A DNA stretch of 64,000 nt from Mesobacillus harenae (lineage in GTDB: Bacteria > Bacillota > Bacilli > Bacillales > Cytobacillaceae). The translations under genes and the position numbers were made by a program. The notes under the pieces are model-generated. The model did no database searches. It was not told the origin of the DNA and worked only from the letters and a program-made list of their open reading frames with translations. The stretch covers positions 62,001 to 126,000 of the forward strand of contig NZ_JABUNR010000015.1 in NCBI RefSeq assembly GCF_013343715.1, read 5' to 3'. Positions within the stretch are counted from its first letter, which is position 1; each line of letters opens with the position of its first letter. Shown here one piece after another: positions 46,682-55,685 of the stretch.

Positions 46682-48049
46682 TTGAGTAAGAAGGAAAGAA
46701 AACTTTATGGGACAAATACATTCATTCGATGTATGAAAAACACAGTTAAAAGAAATGCTTTCGAAACAGGGTGCCTGACCCCCGGTGCGTTAAGTGTTAC
46801 GATAGATTTTCTTGAGCCTGGAGTGACGCACTATTTCAAGGTCAAATCGTATCGGGTGGTAGACGGAGAGCAGATCGAAAGTCAGCATTCCCAAACTGTT
46901 AGTGCAAAGCCTGTTTTCAAGGTTCCAACATCTCCAAAAGCAATATCAGCCGGGTACAAGAGCGTAAAGTTAACCTGGGGACCTTCACCTGATGCCGTAG
47001 GATATGAGATATTCAGAGCGGATAGTTCAACCGGAACCTATACACGGATTGCAACCCTTGATTATCCTCAATCATTAAGTTACACAAACGGCGGATTGCA
47101 AACAGGGAAGAAATACTATTACAAAGTTAGGGCTTATCAGTATCAATATAGCAAAAAGGTATACAGCTCATTTTCTACTATTGTGAGTGCAATCCCAGTT
47201 CTTGCTGGTACTTCCTCGAAGGCTGCTTTAGCGGGATATGACCGAGTCAGGATCACGTGGACTAAATCACCTGAGGCAACAGGCTATGAGATTTATAGGG
47301 CCGACTCTTCAACTGGGACTTACAGAAAAGTAACAACTACAACGAACAATAGTACTTTCAGCTATACAAACAGCGGGCTTTCCTATGGAAAGAAGTATTA
47401 TTACAAGATAAGGTCATACAAGACTGTGTCCGGCAAAACTAATTATAGTTCCTATTCAAGTGTAACAAGTGCAGCGCCTGTATTGCCGGTCCCTGCAGCT
47501 AAAGCAGCATCCGCTGGATACAACTCTATAAAGGTCAGCTGGGGACTAGTATCCGGAGCTCAAGGATTTGAGGTATACCGGGCAACTTCAAAAACCGGAA
47601 CCTATTCAAAAATAAAGACCATTACCAACGGCAGTACAGGTTCTTATATTAATGGTAGCCTTGCAACAGGTAAAACCTATTACTATAAGGTAAGGGCGTA
47701 CCGGACAATCGGAAGCAAAAAAGTGTACAGTTCATTCTCTGGCATAGTGAGTGCAATTCCAGTGCTGGCCACGCCAGCTAAAATCACATTGGGGAAAGTG
47801 TCAAGCACCTCGCTGAAAGTATCCTGGTCCAAAGTCAATGAAGCATCCGGATACGAGATTTACCGATCCACCTCACAAACCGGAACCTACACCAAAGTAA
47901 AAGCAATCACATCCGGTTCAACAGTAAGCTTTACGAATACATCTCTTGCGAAGGGCAAAACGTATTATTATAAAGTCAGGTCGTATAAAGTCGTAAATGG
48001 AAAGAAGCATTATAGTTCATTTACAAAAACTGCTTATTATAAGTTATAG
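46682..48049 (+). pseudogene. Fibronectin type III repeat protein, 5'-truncated
   Basis: 455 codons: a short unrelated N-terminus, a partial FN3 unit (EPGVTHYFKVKSYRVVDGEQ) and four complete FN3 units with pattern AGYxSVKxTWxxSPxAxGYEI ... KKYYYKVRAY. There is no signal peptide, membrane segment or wall anchor, although such repeats normally belong to large exported proteins. A family B repeat copy (46769-46793) lies exactly at the junction between the odd N-terminus and the FN3 sequence, so this looks like the 3' part of a surface protein fused to unrelated DNA. The TTG start has no ribosome site. Confidence 0.65.
46769..46793 (+). repeat. REP-like sequence, family B, copy 1
   Basis: GGGTGCCTGACCCCCGGTGC followed by GTTAA. 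Copies at 50371, 50435 and 50546 lie just upstream of a RAYT gene. Located at the break of the FN3 gene remnant. Confidence 0.75.
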
Positions 48050-48061
48050 ATTCTTTAAGAA

Positions 48062-48094
48062 AGCGCCAACTTTATTTTGTGGTTGGTGCTTTTT
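48062..48094 (+). terminator. Intrinsic terminator after FN3 remnant
   Basis: Stem AGCGCCAAC / GTTGGTGCT followed by TTTTTG. Confidence 0.75.
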
Positions 48095-48340
48095 GTATAC
48101 TTCGGTGTTAGAAATTTTTTTCACTGGCTCTGTTTCAAGGGGTATGGATTACAGAAGGCAGTAAGTTCCTGAGTCTGGTACTTTTAAAGAAGAAATGTAT
48201 GAAAAAACAAAACTAAACCTTTTAGAAATATAAATAGGCAAATGTCAATTTGTCTCTCAAGAAATATATCCTATTCTTCTTACACCAACTATTCCGCGTT
48301 TTAAAGGTATTAGGATGTTTCTGAGGATGCGAAAACAGTC

Positions 48341-49070
48341 TTGAAGGTCAACGACTTGCATGTGTACCGTGAAAGCATTCATGCATTAAAACGAGTAAAT
48401 CTGGAAATAAAAGAGGGACAGCTTAGTACAATCATCGGGACAAATGGTGCCGGCAAATCTACTTTATTGAATACAATCGCAGGCTTGCTGCTTCCAAAAT
48501 CGGGACAAGTGATTTTAGAAGAAAAAATATTACCGGAGTTCCGGCCGAAAAGCTTGCCTATACAGGTATAAGCCTTGTTCCGGAACGAAGAGGGATGTTT
48601 CCTGAATTAATGGTTGAAGAAAGTTTGCGGCTTGGCGCTTTTAACCGTTATAAAGGATACGTGGCATCAAAAGCTGTCATAAAAGGAATTGAAGAGGATA
48701 TAGAAGAATGTACGAGCTCTTTCCTCGTTTAAAAGAAAGGAGAAAGCAGCTTTAGGTACTTTGAGCGGTGGAGAGCAGCAGATGCTGGCAATTGCAAGAG
48801 GACTGATGGCACGGCCGAAGATTTTGCTGCTCGATGAACCATCTCTTGGCCTTGCACCCATTATAGTGGAAGAAATCTTTGAAACCTTGTATCAGCTAAA
48901 ACAAACAATCAGAGACTACTATCATTTTAGTCGAACAAAACGCCAAAGCAGCCCTGCAAGTCGCCGACTGGGGATACCTGTTGGAAAACGGCAAAATAAG
49001 GATTAAAGGAAAGCCGAGTGAACTTGCGAGAAATGAAATCGTGCAGGGAGCTTATTTAAGTATTCATTAA
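48341..49070 (+). pseudogene. LivF-like ABC transporter ATPase, multiply frameshifted
   Basis: Pieces in different frames line up as one branched-chain amino-acid transporter ATPase. Walker A is TIIGTNGAGKSTLLNTI; then come SLVPERRGMFPELMVEESLRLG, the ABC signature [15 protein letters not shown], Walker [12 protein letters not shown], and the C-terminal [13 protein letters not shown] to the stop at 49070. At least three frame changes occur (around 48565, 48720 and 48910). No other liv genes are nearby, so this is a relic. Confidence 0.85.
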
Positions 49071-49083
49071 TTGGGTGGCTAAA

Positions 49084-49131
49084 TGGGGACGGTTCTGGGT
49101 TTGCCGATTGGCAAGCTCAGAACTGTCCCCA
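49084..49131. repeat. REP-like palindrome, family C
   Basis: A 48-base hairpin: TGGGGACGGTTCTG / CAGAACTGTCCCCA (one G-U) outside and TTGCC / GGCAA inside, loop GATT. The GGGGACGGTTCT core is a common REP-type sequence of Firmicutes. Confidence 0.85.
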
Positions 49132-49184
49132 CTCTTCTATAATTAAAAGAGTGGTGGTATCCTACTAGGACTCTGAACTCCCTA

Positions 49185-49982
49185 TTAAATTATTAATTTG
49201 GGAGGATCTACACTTTTATAATATGGACCGTAGTGTTGCTCAAAAAGATAATCAATTTGAATAGTGGATGTAACCTGTTGGTTATATTTATTACCTAACA
49301 AATCTTGAAAAGTAAAAATAAACGAAAATGTTATTTTAGGAAGGTGGGAAATTTTCTGTTGCTCGAAGTCCGCGGATGCTTTGGAAAAATCGGTGGTAAA
49401 ATAACTCTCCTCTAATACTAGTCCAAAAAGGCTTATTTCGAAATAAAATTTCTCACCTATTTCTAATACTTCAAGCGCATATGTGGACAGTACTTGAAGG
49501 TCGTTTGTTTTTAATATTCTATTCTCTAGTTTTAAATCTTTTATTCCAATTTCGACCGCATTTCCAAGGCCAATGTTTTTGACTTCACCATGAAACTCAA
49601 TTTCTTTCAAGTACAAATCCTTAGGTCTCTCTTTAATTTCTGCAAATCCAGCCTCAATACCTAACTTATATTTATCTTTATCTAATTTTAGTATTTCCTC
49701 ACTCTTAAATTGAGTGATCCTAAAATATGGCTGTATTCTCTTTCTATCCTGGTCTCGATATTGATAGTGTGTATATAATATGGTAGCTATTAAACCAACT
49801 AAGGTAACTAGTGCACCAGAAAAACTTCCGAAAAATCCAATCCAATCATTGTTTTCTGCTACTGCCATACCAAAAGGTGGTTTAAGAGTTACAATAACAT
49901 TTACTATTATAGGACTAATTAAAAATAATAAGACCCCACAGAATATCAACCATTTATATTTTTTTATATATTCTAACATCAT
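49185..49982 (-). CDS. Membrane protein of unknown function
   Basis: 265 residues with two N-terminal membrane helices (about residues 10-32 and 46-68), a basic turn (YRDQDRKRIQPYF) and a roughly 190-residue cytoplasmic, beta-rich domain. The ribosome site GAGGTGA lies 4 nt before the ATG pair. Proteins with this layout are frequent in accessory and defence-rich regions, but I recognise no family. It is convergent with the livF relic. Confidence 0.6.
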   Translation of the reverse strand: MMLEYIKKYKWLIFCGVLLFLISPIIVNVIVTLKPPFGMAVAENNDWIGFFGSFSGALVTLVGLIATILYTHYQYRDQDRKRIQPYFRITQFKSEEILKLDKDKYKLGIEAGFAEIKERPKDLYLKEIEFHGEVKNIGLGNAVEIGIKDLKLENRILKTNDLQVLSTYALEVLEIGEKFYFEISLFGLVLEESYFTTDFSKASADFEQQKISHLPKITFSFIFTFQDLLGNKYNQQVTSTIQIDYLFEQHYGPYYKSVDPPKLII

Positions 49983-50370
49983 TTAATCACCTCGCCTTCA
50001 AGTAATCCTGAACTAACCACTAGAATTATATTATATAATTCTTTTATCTTACTTAGTATAATCAACGTTCACTTCTGCAATATACTACCTTTCCTTTTAT
50101 GAAGTTTTAGTGCCATTCTCCCAATCCAATAATTAAAAAAGTCCATAAAAGAAAAAGCTGCGCATTTATAAAGATATGGTAATCCGTGGCATTTGCTGTA
50201 TAGCAATGAACCGGGTTAACTGTTTAATTTTTCCGCTACCTTCAAATAAGGATCAAGTAGCTTCGCCGAGGAGCGGAGTAGTGTTTTTGACACCCTTAAA
50301 TAACCGTAAGTTGACGGTATTGCCTGTCCAGAATTAGTCGATTATAATGTCCGTATATAATTCAAAACAA

Positions 50371-50394
50371 GGTGCCTGACCCCCGGTGCGTTAA
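50371..50394 (+). repeat. REP-like sequence, family B, copy 2
   Basis: GGTGCCTGACCCCCGGTGCG plus TTAA, identical in its core to the copy at 46769. Confidence 0.8.
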
Positions 50395-50434
50395 TTTGGT
50401 AAAGAAATAAGGCAGCAAGTGGTTTTTTAAATCT

Positions 50435-50477
50435 GGGTGCCTGACCCTGGGTACGTGTTAAAGGGTCAGGGGTTAGT
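50435..50477 (+). repeat. REP-like sequence, family B, copy 3, with inverted partner
   Basis: GGGTGCCTGACCCTGGGTAC is followed by GGGTCAG, so CTGACCC and GGGTCAG can pair into a hairpin. Confidence 0.65.
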
Positions 50478-50545
50478 GTAATTTTGATCCGGAGAGATAA
50501 AGGATGCTGGTCCTCTATGTAGGACTAGCTCTTATTTTATAATAA

Positions 50546-50569
50546 GGTGCCAGGCCATGGTGTGCGTTA
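50546..50569 (+). repeat. REP-like sequence, family B, copy 4 (divergent)
   Basis: GGTGCCAGGCCATGGTGTGC followed by GTTA, a diverged version of the same unit. Confidence 0.5.
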
Positions 50570-50750
50570 TTTACTTAGGGAAAACTGGGTAAGTGACGTC
50601 TCTTTTTCTGTAGATAGAACCTTACGTCATTTCAGCCGATAAGAATACGAGTCTGTGACTGGTTCCATGTATTGACAAGGCTGAGGAAAAGGCATAAAAT
50701 ATTAATGGAACACACGTTCTTATATTTGCGTGTTTAAAGGAGGTTTTTTT

Positions 50751-51329
50751 ATGTCCAGGAAGCCTCGGATTTGGTATCCGGGAGCCATGTACCACATTGT
50801 GGCCAGGGGGAATCGGCGGGCAGCGATTTTTACCGATCCAATTGATTATGAAACCTATCTTTCTATTATGGAAGATGTCCGCAGCATGATGCCTTTTGTA
50901 TTACACTCCTACTGTTTAATGACCAACCACCTTCACCTTCAGCTTGAAACCACCTGCCATCATATCCAGCACATCATGAAAGAAATGCATTCCCGTTATG
51001 CCGTTTATTTAAATCAGCGCTTAAGAACAGATGGCCATGTTTTCCAGGGCCGTTATGGAGCCAGGCTCATTGAGACAGATGCTTATTTTTTGGAAGTAAG
51101 CCGTTATATCCATCGGAATCCATTGGAGGCCAGAATGATCTCCAATCTTGTTGATTATCGTTTGAGCAGTTATCCCTCCTATATAAGTCTTCAGAATAAT
51201 CCCCATGTAAACCCCAATAAAACGTTATCCTATTTTCGAGAACCGCATGAAGAACACTATAAAAGATTCGTTGAGAAAGAAGTTACCATGAATGAGGGGG
51301 CGGGAAAAGCATGTGCGCAAGAGCGGTAA
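50751..51329 (+). CDS. REP-associated tyrosine transposase (RAYT, Y1/HUH family)
   Basis: 192-residue single-strand DNA transposase of the IS200-like Y1 superfamily. The N-terminal RAYT signature is RIWYPGAMYHIVARGNRR. The HUH metal pair is H60 and H62 in CLMTNHLHLQLE, and the catalytic Tyr is probably Y119 in VSRYIHRNPLEARM. AAAGGAGG stands 6 nt before the ATG at 50751. No flanking IS ends are visible, as expected for a domesticated RAYT that acts on REP hairpins in trans. Three family B repeats lie just upstream. Its last 19 bases overlap a truncated ComM/YifB gene. Apparently intact. Confidence 0.92.
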   Translation: MSRKPRIWYPGAMYHIVARGNRRAAIFTDPIDYETYLSIMEDVRSMMPFVLHSYCLMTNHLHLQLETTCHHIQHIMKEMHSRYAVYLNQRLRTDGHVFQGRYGARLIETDAYFLEVSRYIHRNPLEARMISNLVDYRLSSYPSYISLQNNPHVNPNKTLSYFREPHEEHYKRFVEKEVTMNEGAGKACAQER

Positions 51330-51664
51330 GCATTGGATTAAGAGGGATTGACGGGTACCTGGTAGAAGTAGAGGTAAAGGCGCTGGCGGGAATGGATGCG
51401 ATTATCATTGTCGGGCTCCCTGATGCATCGGTCAAGGAATCGAAGGAAAGGGTATCTGCTGTGCTGCATTCTCTCGGCATTTCTCTATTGGGACAAAAAA
51501 TAATCATTCATCTTTCACCGGCCGAAATGAAAAAGAACGGTCCGATGTTTGACCAAGCAATGGCCATTAGCGTGCTGCAGAGTGTTGGTGAACTTAAAGC
51601 TGACAACCCGGATTATACAGGTTTTATCGGGGCTTTATCGCTGGATGGGAGAGTGCAGCTGTAA
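51311..51664 (+). pseudogene. ComM/YifB Mg-chelatase-like ATPase, N-terminal fragment
   Basis: 117 residues matching only the N-terminal domain of the YifB/ComM family (VSIGLRGIDGYLVEVEV, IVGLPDASVKESKERV, IIIHLSPAEMKKNGP, GALSLDGRVQ). Full proteins are about 500 residues with an AAA+ ATPase that is missing here, so the gene is 3'-truncated at 51664. ComM is a branch-migration helicase in natural transformation. Its ATG lies within the RAYT gene, behind GAGGGGG, suggesting the pair was once translationally coupled. Confidence 0.85.
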
Positions 51665-52208
51665 ACGATAAACTAGAATCAACAGTTTTCCACAAATAAG
51701 GATAAACAAATTTCAACAAATAAGAATCAACAGTTTACCTTAATTAACCCACTTTCTATATACTTAATGCAATCTATGGAAGTGAGGAATAAATAGGAGT
51801 GGAAAGATTGATGATTTACAACGAGGTTCATAGGTGTAACCGTCAAGTAGTTATGAACAGTTTTTGCTCACTAAGTTTGAACACTTTTGCTTCAAAAATT
51901 GTTCTCCGGTTTTTAATTCCGTTGCCTCATCAAATGACATCTCCAGGTATTTATAAACTGTGTTTTTAGATATCCCTAATTTCTAGAAGATGGCTGCTAC
52001 CTTAAACCTTTTTTATTGAGTTATTAACTAATGACTATGATGAAAATATCATCATAGCTTAACTAAGGGTATTATAGATGAAAAGGTGTTCATTATTATC
52101 TAGCAAAAACTGTTACTCTAGTCTAGCAGTTACAGTAGTCATATTTACGCAAAATATGATATGGTAAAATTATCAAAATTGACTAGTCTTTTTGGGGAGG
52201 CACCCAAT
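51665..52208. other. Degraded region between ComM fragment and nuclease gene
   Basis: This 540-bp stretch contains two AATCAACAGTTT direct repeats near 51674 and 51727, an IS21 istA relic on the minus strand (51865-52016), and the promoter region of the nuclease gene. No intact gene is seen. Confidence 0.5.
51865..52016 (-). pseudogene. IS21-type transposase (IstA) N-terminal relic
   Basis: The minus strand reads KLGISKNTVYKYLEMSFDEA, the HTH and linker typical of IstA, flanked by KVAAIF and an in-frame stop. There are no terminal repeats and no istB, so only a fragment remains. Confidence 0.6.
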
Positions 52209-53189
52209 ATGTACAATGTATCCAATGATAAGGCAATAAAAATTGGCGCAACTACTTTTGCAGAACTTAATTACAAAGAAAGTTATATCGAAGAATTGCT
52301 TCGAAAAAATATCGATATGATATGTGATGAAGAAGAATCGATGCTCATTGTTGGTAAGCAAGTTAGAAACGCCCAGCATGGAATTAGTGATCTTACGGCT
52401 GTTGATAATAAGGGAAATATTGTTTTAGTTGAAATTAAAAGAGATCGTAGGGATATCGAAGGGCGAAAAGAGGCCTTTGAATTTCAAGCCATACGATATG
52501 CAGCCAGTTATGCAACGATTGAGGATCCAGAGGATTTGGTTAATAAAATTTATGCACCATACATCGAAAAATATCGTAATGAATTTGAAGAGAGCTCGTT
52601 AACTAGTGCAGAGCTTGGGACTAGAAAACTGACTGAGTTTTTGCGAGAAAATGGTGCAGAGAGCAACTTTAATAAGAATCAAAAAATCATACTAGTTTCA
52701 TCTGACTATGATGAACAAACTTTATCGGCTGTTGCTTGGCTGAATAGTAATAATGTTGATATCAGTTGCTTTAAAATGATACCATACAAAATTACCGACC
52801 AAGTGTATATAAATATTGAAAAGGTTTTACCATTAAGTACATATAAAGATTACTATGTGAATTTCTTAGACAGCCCTATAAAAGGTAGTTCCCAGAAAAA
52901 GGGCTTCACACGGAGAGCGCTGCCTAAAATTAATGAAATGCTTGAATGGGGCGTGGTTAAAGCCGGTGATACGATCGTTGCAAAAGGTCGGGATGATGAA
53001 GGCACACTTTTGCCTAATGGGAACGTTGAGGTTAATGGCGAAGAAATCTCCATGCAGAAATGGTTAAAGGAACTATTTGGCTGGTCTAGTATTCAGACTT
53101 ATGTGTTCGCTGTTCATCAGGAGACTGGGAAGACACTTTCTCAGATACGGGAAGAGTATATGGAAAAAGAGCAAGAAGATAGTATTTGA
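52209..53189 (+). CDS. PD-(D/E)XK nuclease (NucS/DUF91-like) with C-terminal RAMA-like domain
   Basis: 326 residues. The N-terminal part contains a nuclease core: D61 in HGISDLTAV and E75-x-K77 in IVLVEIKRD, spaced as in PD-(D/E)XK enzymes of the NucS/DUF91 type. Residues ~230-315 (MLEWGVVKAGDTIVAKGR, then LPNGNVEVNGEEI and IQTYVFAV) resemble the RAMA domain found with restriction-modification proteins and thought to read modified DNA. The ATG at 52209 follows GGGGAGG; the earlier ATG at 52161 has no ribosome site. It is followed after 65 bp by an AIPR gene. Probable defence nuclease; target unknown. Confidence 0.75.
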   Translation: MYNVSNDKAIKIGATTFAELNYKESYIEELLRKNIDMICDEEESMLIVGKQVRNAQHGISDLTAVDNKGNIVLVEIKRDRRDIEGRKEAFEFQAIRYAASYATIEDPEDLVNKIYAPYIEKYRNEFEESSLTSAELGTRKLTEFLRENGAESNFNKNQKIILVSSDYDEQTLSAVAWLNSNNVDISCFKMIPYKITDQVYINIEKVLPLSTYKDYYVNFLDSPIKGSSQKKGFTRRALPKINEMLEWGVVKAGDTIVAKGRDDEGTLLPNGNVEVNGEEISMQKWLKELFGWSSIQTYVFAVHQETGKTLSQIREEYMEKEQEDSI

Positions 53190-53254
53190 AATCTAAGTGT
53201 TAAGAAAACGTATGTTATATAATAGCTAAATTTGTGTATTTGGGGGATAAATAT

Positions 53255-54937
53255 ATGAGCCAATTTCATATGGGCGTTATAAAAAATTATTTGGTTGAAA
53301 CTTTCAACGAGAAAATTGACCTAAAAGATTATGAGGGTAAAAGTGAACATGATCAGACAAATGCATTCTTAACAAGATCGGTTGCTGCATATACTATGAT
53401 GTCATTATGTGATATTACGGCAGAGGAAGCAGGTTCTAGTGTCACAGACGGTTACGGTGATAACGGAATTGATGGTTTTTACTATAACCAAAAGGAAAAC
53501 CTGCTTTTATTAGTGCAATCAAAATGGAGAAATGATGGAACGGGCAGTGTTGATAGAGGTGAAATTCAAAAGTTTTTACAGGGCGTAAGAGATTTAATTG
53601 TTCCAAGGTTTGAAAGGTTTAATGAAAAAATTAATAAAAGAAGTACAGAAATTGAGCAAGCACTTAGAAATGCCAATACCAACTTTATGTTAGTTCTTTC
53701 GTATACCGGCCAATCGGATTTAAGTGCAGATGTGGAACAAGATATCCGTTCCTTTTTAGAAGAATTAAATGATTCTTCAGATTTTGTTACATTTAAAACA
53801 TTAAAGCAAAGTAACCTTTATCATATGATAGCTAAAGGAGCACAAGGGGATCCAATTAAGGTAGACGTAGCAATTTCGAATTGGGGAAGTATTGAAGAAC
53901 CAAATAAAGCTTATTATGGACAGGTAGCGGCTAGTGATATAGCACAGTGGTGGGAAGAATACTATCCAAGGCTCTTCTCCCCTAATATCAGGATGTTTTT
54001 AGGAGATACAGATGTAAATGATAACATCACTAATACGCTGAAAAATGAACCCGAGAAATTTTGGTACTATAATAATGGAATTACAGCATTGTGTTCAACC
54101 ATTAAAAAGAAACCTTTAGGTGGGGCAAAAAGGGAGTATGGAATATTTGAAGTTGAGGATCTGAAAATAGTAAATGGTGCTCAAACAGCTGGATCAATAG
54201 CGAAGGCTGCTAGAAGTAATATAGAAAATGTTGAAAAAGCTGTTGTAAATATAAGATTTATTCAATTAAAAGATAGTCCAGAAGTGTTTGAGAGGGAGAT
54301 TACAAGAAATACTAATACACAAAATCGAATAGAAAAACGAGACTTTGTAGCATTGGATCCAGAGCAAGAACGTATAAAAGACGAACTAAAATTACATGGT
54401 ATAAATTACGTATATAAATCTGGGGAAATTGCTCAAAGCAGTGAAGAAAATTTTGATATTGTGGAGGCAACTGTTGCAAGGGCTTGTAACCAAATAGATA
54501 TTGATTTGGCAGTACAGGCTAAGAGGGAAATTGGTAAACTTTGGGATGATATTGAAAAGGCTCCATATAAGAAATTGTTCAATGCTAGTGTAAACAGTAT
54601 AGAATTATGGAAACAGGTACAAATACTGCGTACTGTGGAGGAAGGGTTGTCTGAAAAGGAATATACTGGTCGTGAAAGACTATATGCAATTCATGGTAAT
54701 AGATTTGTGGCTAATTTAGTTTTTAGAGAATTATATGAAATAATGGCAAAAGACCAATCTCAAATACTTACGGAAGAACAAAAGGACCTTATAAAGGATA
54801 AAACTCAAAATATACTTCAGGAACTTACAACGATTGCAGAAGAAAAGTATCCTGAATCAATGTTAGCAAGCCTTTTTAAAAATCTTTCTAAGTGCAAGGA
54901 AATTCATAAGGAATATGTCAATCGTCAAACTGCATAG
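53255..54937 (+). CDS. AIPR-family abortive-infection protein with nuclease-like N-terminus
   Basis: 560 residues. The N-terminal part has D73 in DNGIDGFYY and Q88-S-K90 in LLLVQSKW, a D...QxK variant of the restriction endonuclease fold. The central part is the AIPR domain: NIRMFLGDTDVNDNITNTL, EPEKFWYYNNGITALC, IVNGAQTAGSI and REITRNTNTQNRIEKRDFV. AIPR was named from phage abortive-infection proteins. The ATG at 53255 follows TGGGGGA. Probably co-transcribed with the nuclease upstream, with a terminator at 55011. Partnership is inferred from adjacency. Confidence 0.82.
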   Translation: MSQFHMGVIKNYLVETFNEKIDLKDYEGKSEHDQTNAFLTRSVAAYTMMSLCDITAEEAGSSVTDGYGDNGIDGFYYNQKENLLLLVQSKWRNDGTGSVDRGEIQKFLQGVRDLIVPRFERFNEKINKRSTEIEQALRNANTNFMLVLSYTGQSDLSADVEQDIRSFLEELNDSSDFVTFKTLKQSNLYHMIAKGAQGDPIKVDVAISNWGSIEEPNKAYYGQVAASDIAQWWEEYYPRLFSPNIRMFLGDTDVNDNITNTLKNEPEKFWYYNNGITALCSTIKKKPLGGAKREYGIFEVEDLKIVNGAQTAGSIAKAARSNIENVEKAVVNIRFIQLKDSPEVFEREITRNTNTQNRIEKRDFVALDPEQERIKDELKLHGINYVYKSGEIAQSSEENFDIVEATVARACNQIDIDLAVQAKREIGKLWDDIEKAPYKKLFNASVNSIELWKQVQILRTVEEGLSEKEYTGRERLYAIHGNRFVANLVFRELYEIMAKDQSQILTEEQKDLIKDKTQNILQELTTIAEEKYPESMLASLFKNLSKCKEIHKEYVNRQTA

Positions 54938-55010
54938 TATTAACAATAATAATGTAGACTTTTAACTAATGGATGTGGTGGAACAGTCAGTTTCTTCTAT
55001 TATATATGGA

Positions 55011-55040
55011 CCCATTACCTAAGTGGTAGTGGGCTTTTTT
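55011..55040 (+). terminator. Intrinsic terminator of the nuclease-AIPR module
   Basis: Stem CCCATTACC / GGTAGTGGG (one G-U), short loop, then TTTTTT. The remainder of 54938-55189 holds nothing recognisable. Confidence 0.8.
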
Positions 55041-55189
55041 GTTGTCTTCATTTATAAATACATCTAACACGCATAGTATCTATTTTTGCAAAAACATCAT
55101 TATAAAAAGAAAAAAGATACAATATCTAGTGTTTTGAGGATGGAATTAATTCTATATATAGTTTTTTATCATTTTCGAATCATGGGGTT

Positions 55190-55468
55190 TTGTTCCTTGG
55201 TGAAATGGCCGAGTTCCATGAGAAATACCCATTTGAACTAGCATCCTGTCTTATGACAAACCACTTTCACCTCGAGGTCAGTCGCTATATTCATTTGAAT
55301 CCAGTTGCAGCAAAGATGGTTAAGCAGCCTGAATATTATCCTTGGAGCAGTTATCATTTATATAAATACGCTCAATCAGTTCCGCCTAGTTATCTAAACA
55401 TAAACCGTCTTTGGATTATTATGAGGGGCCGAGGGAGGAGAGAAGCGGAAGAAGTATTGTCACAGTAA
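55190..55468 (+). pseudogene. RAYT transposase remnant with internal deletion
   Basis: 92 codons in which CLMTNHFHLE (HUH motif) is joined directly to VSRYIHLNPVAAKMV (Tyr motif). In the intact RAYT at 50751 about 45 residues separate these. The N-terminal domain is also missing. It lies 250 bp past the defence module, so RAYT sequences flank that module on both sides, in the same orientation. Confidence 0.8.
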
Positions 55469-55477
55469 CGCCTCGGG
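55459..55477. repeat. Dispersed short repeat, family D, copy 2
   Basis: TGTCACAGTAACGCCTCGGG, overlapping the end of the RAYT remnant. Confidence 0.5.
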
Positions 55478-55685
55478 ATTTGTCGAAAGGTAAAGTGCTG
55501 GAGGAAGAGTTTTTTTCGACTTCTTTACGGCACCTGGTTCCCAATCAATGGATTTCCCAATTTAAACCATTTAACTATTCCATTATCTGTGTTATAGTCA
55601 AATATTGACTTTCTAACAATCGAGTGAACGAATATATAGATATTTCCTAAATAAAATAAAATGAAATTTAAATGAGGTTGAATAT

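Larger units (their letters stand above)
49983..50750. other. Gene-poor region upstream of the RAYT gene, with three family B repeats
   Basis: 768 bp without a credible reading frame. The last 400 bases carry three family B repeat copies (50371-50394, 50435-50477, 50546-50569). The rest is AT-rich DNA in which I see no recognisable relic. Confidence 0.5.

Noticed and set aside
50371..50569. CRISPR array suspected from spaced GGTGCCTGACC repeats
   Set aside because: Only three to four diverged copies with unequal spacing and no cas genes; they are better explained as REP units beside a RAYT.
53234..53254. Earlier TTG start for the AIPR gene
   Set aside because: The TGGGGGA ribosome site would lie inside the extra codons; the ATG at 53255 is correctly spaced from it.
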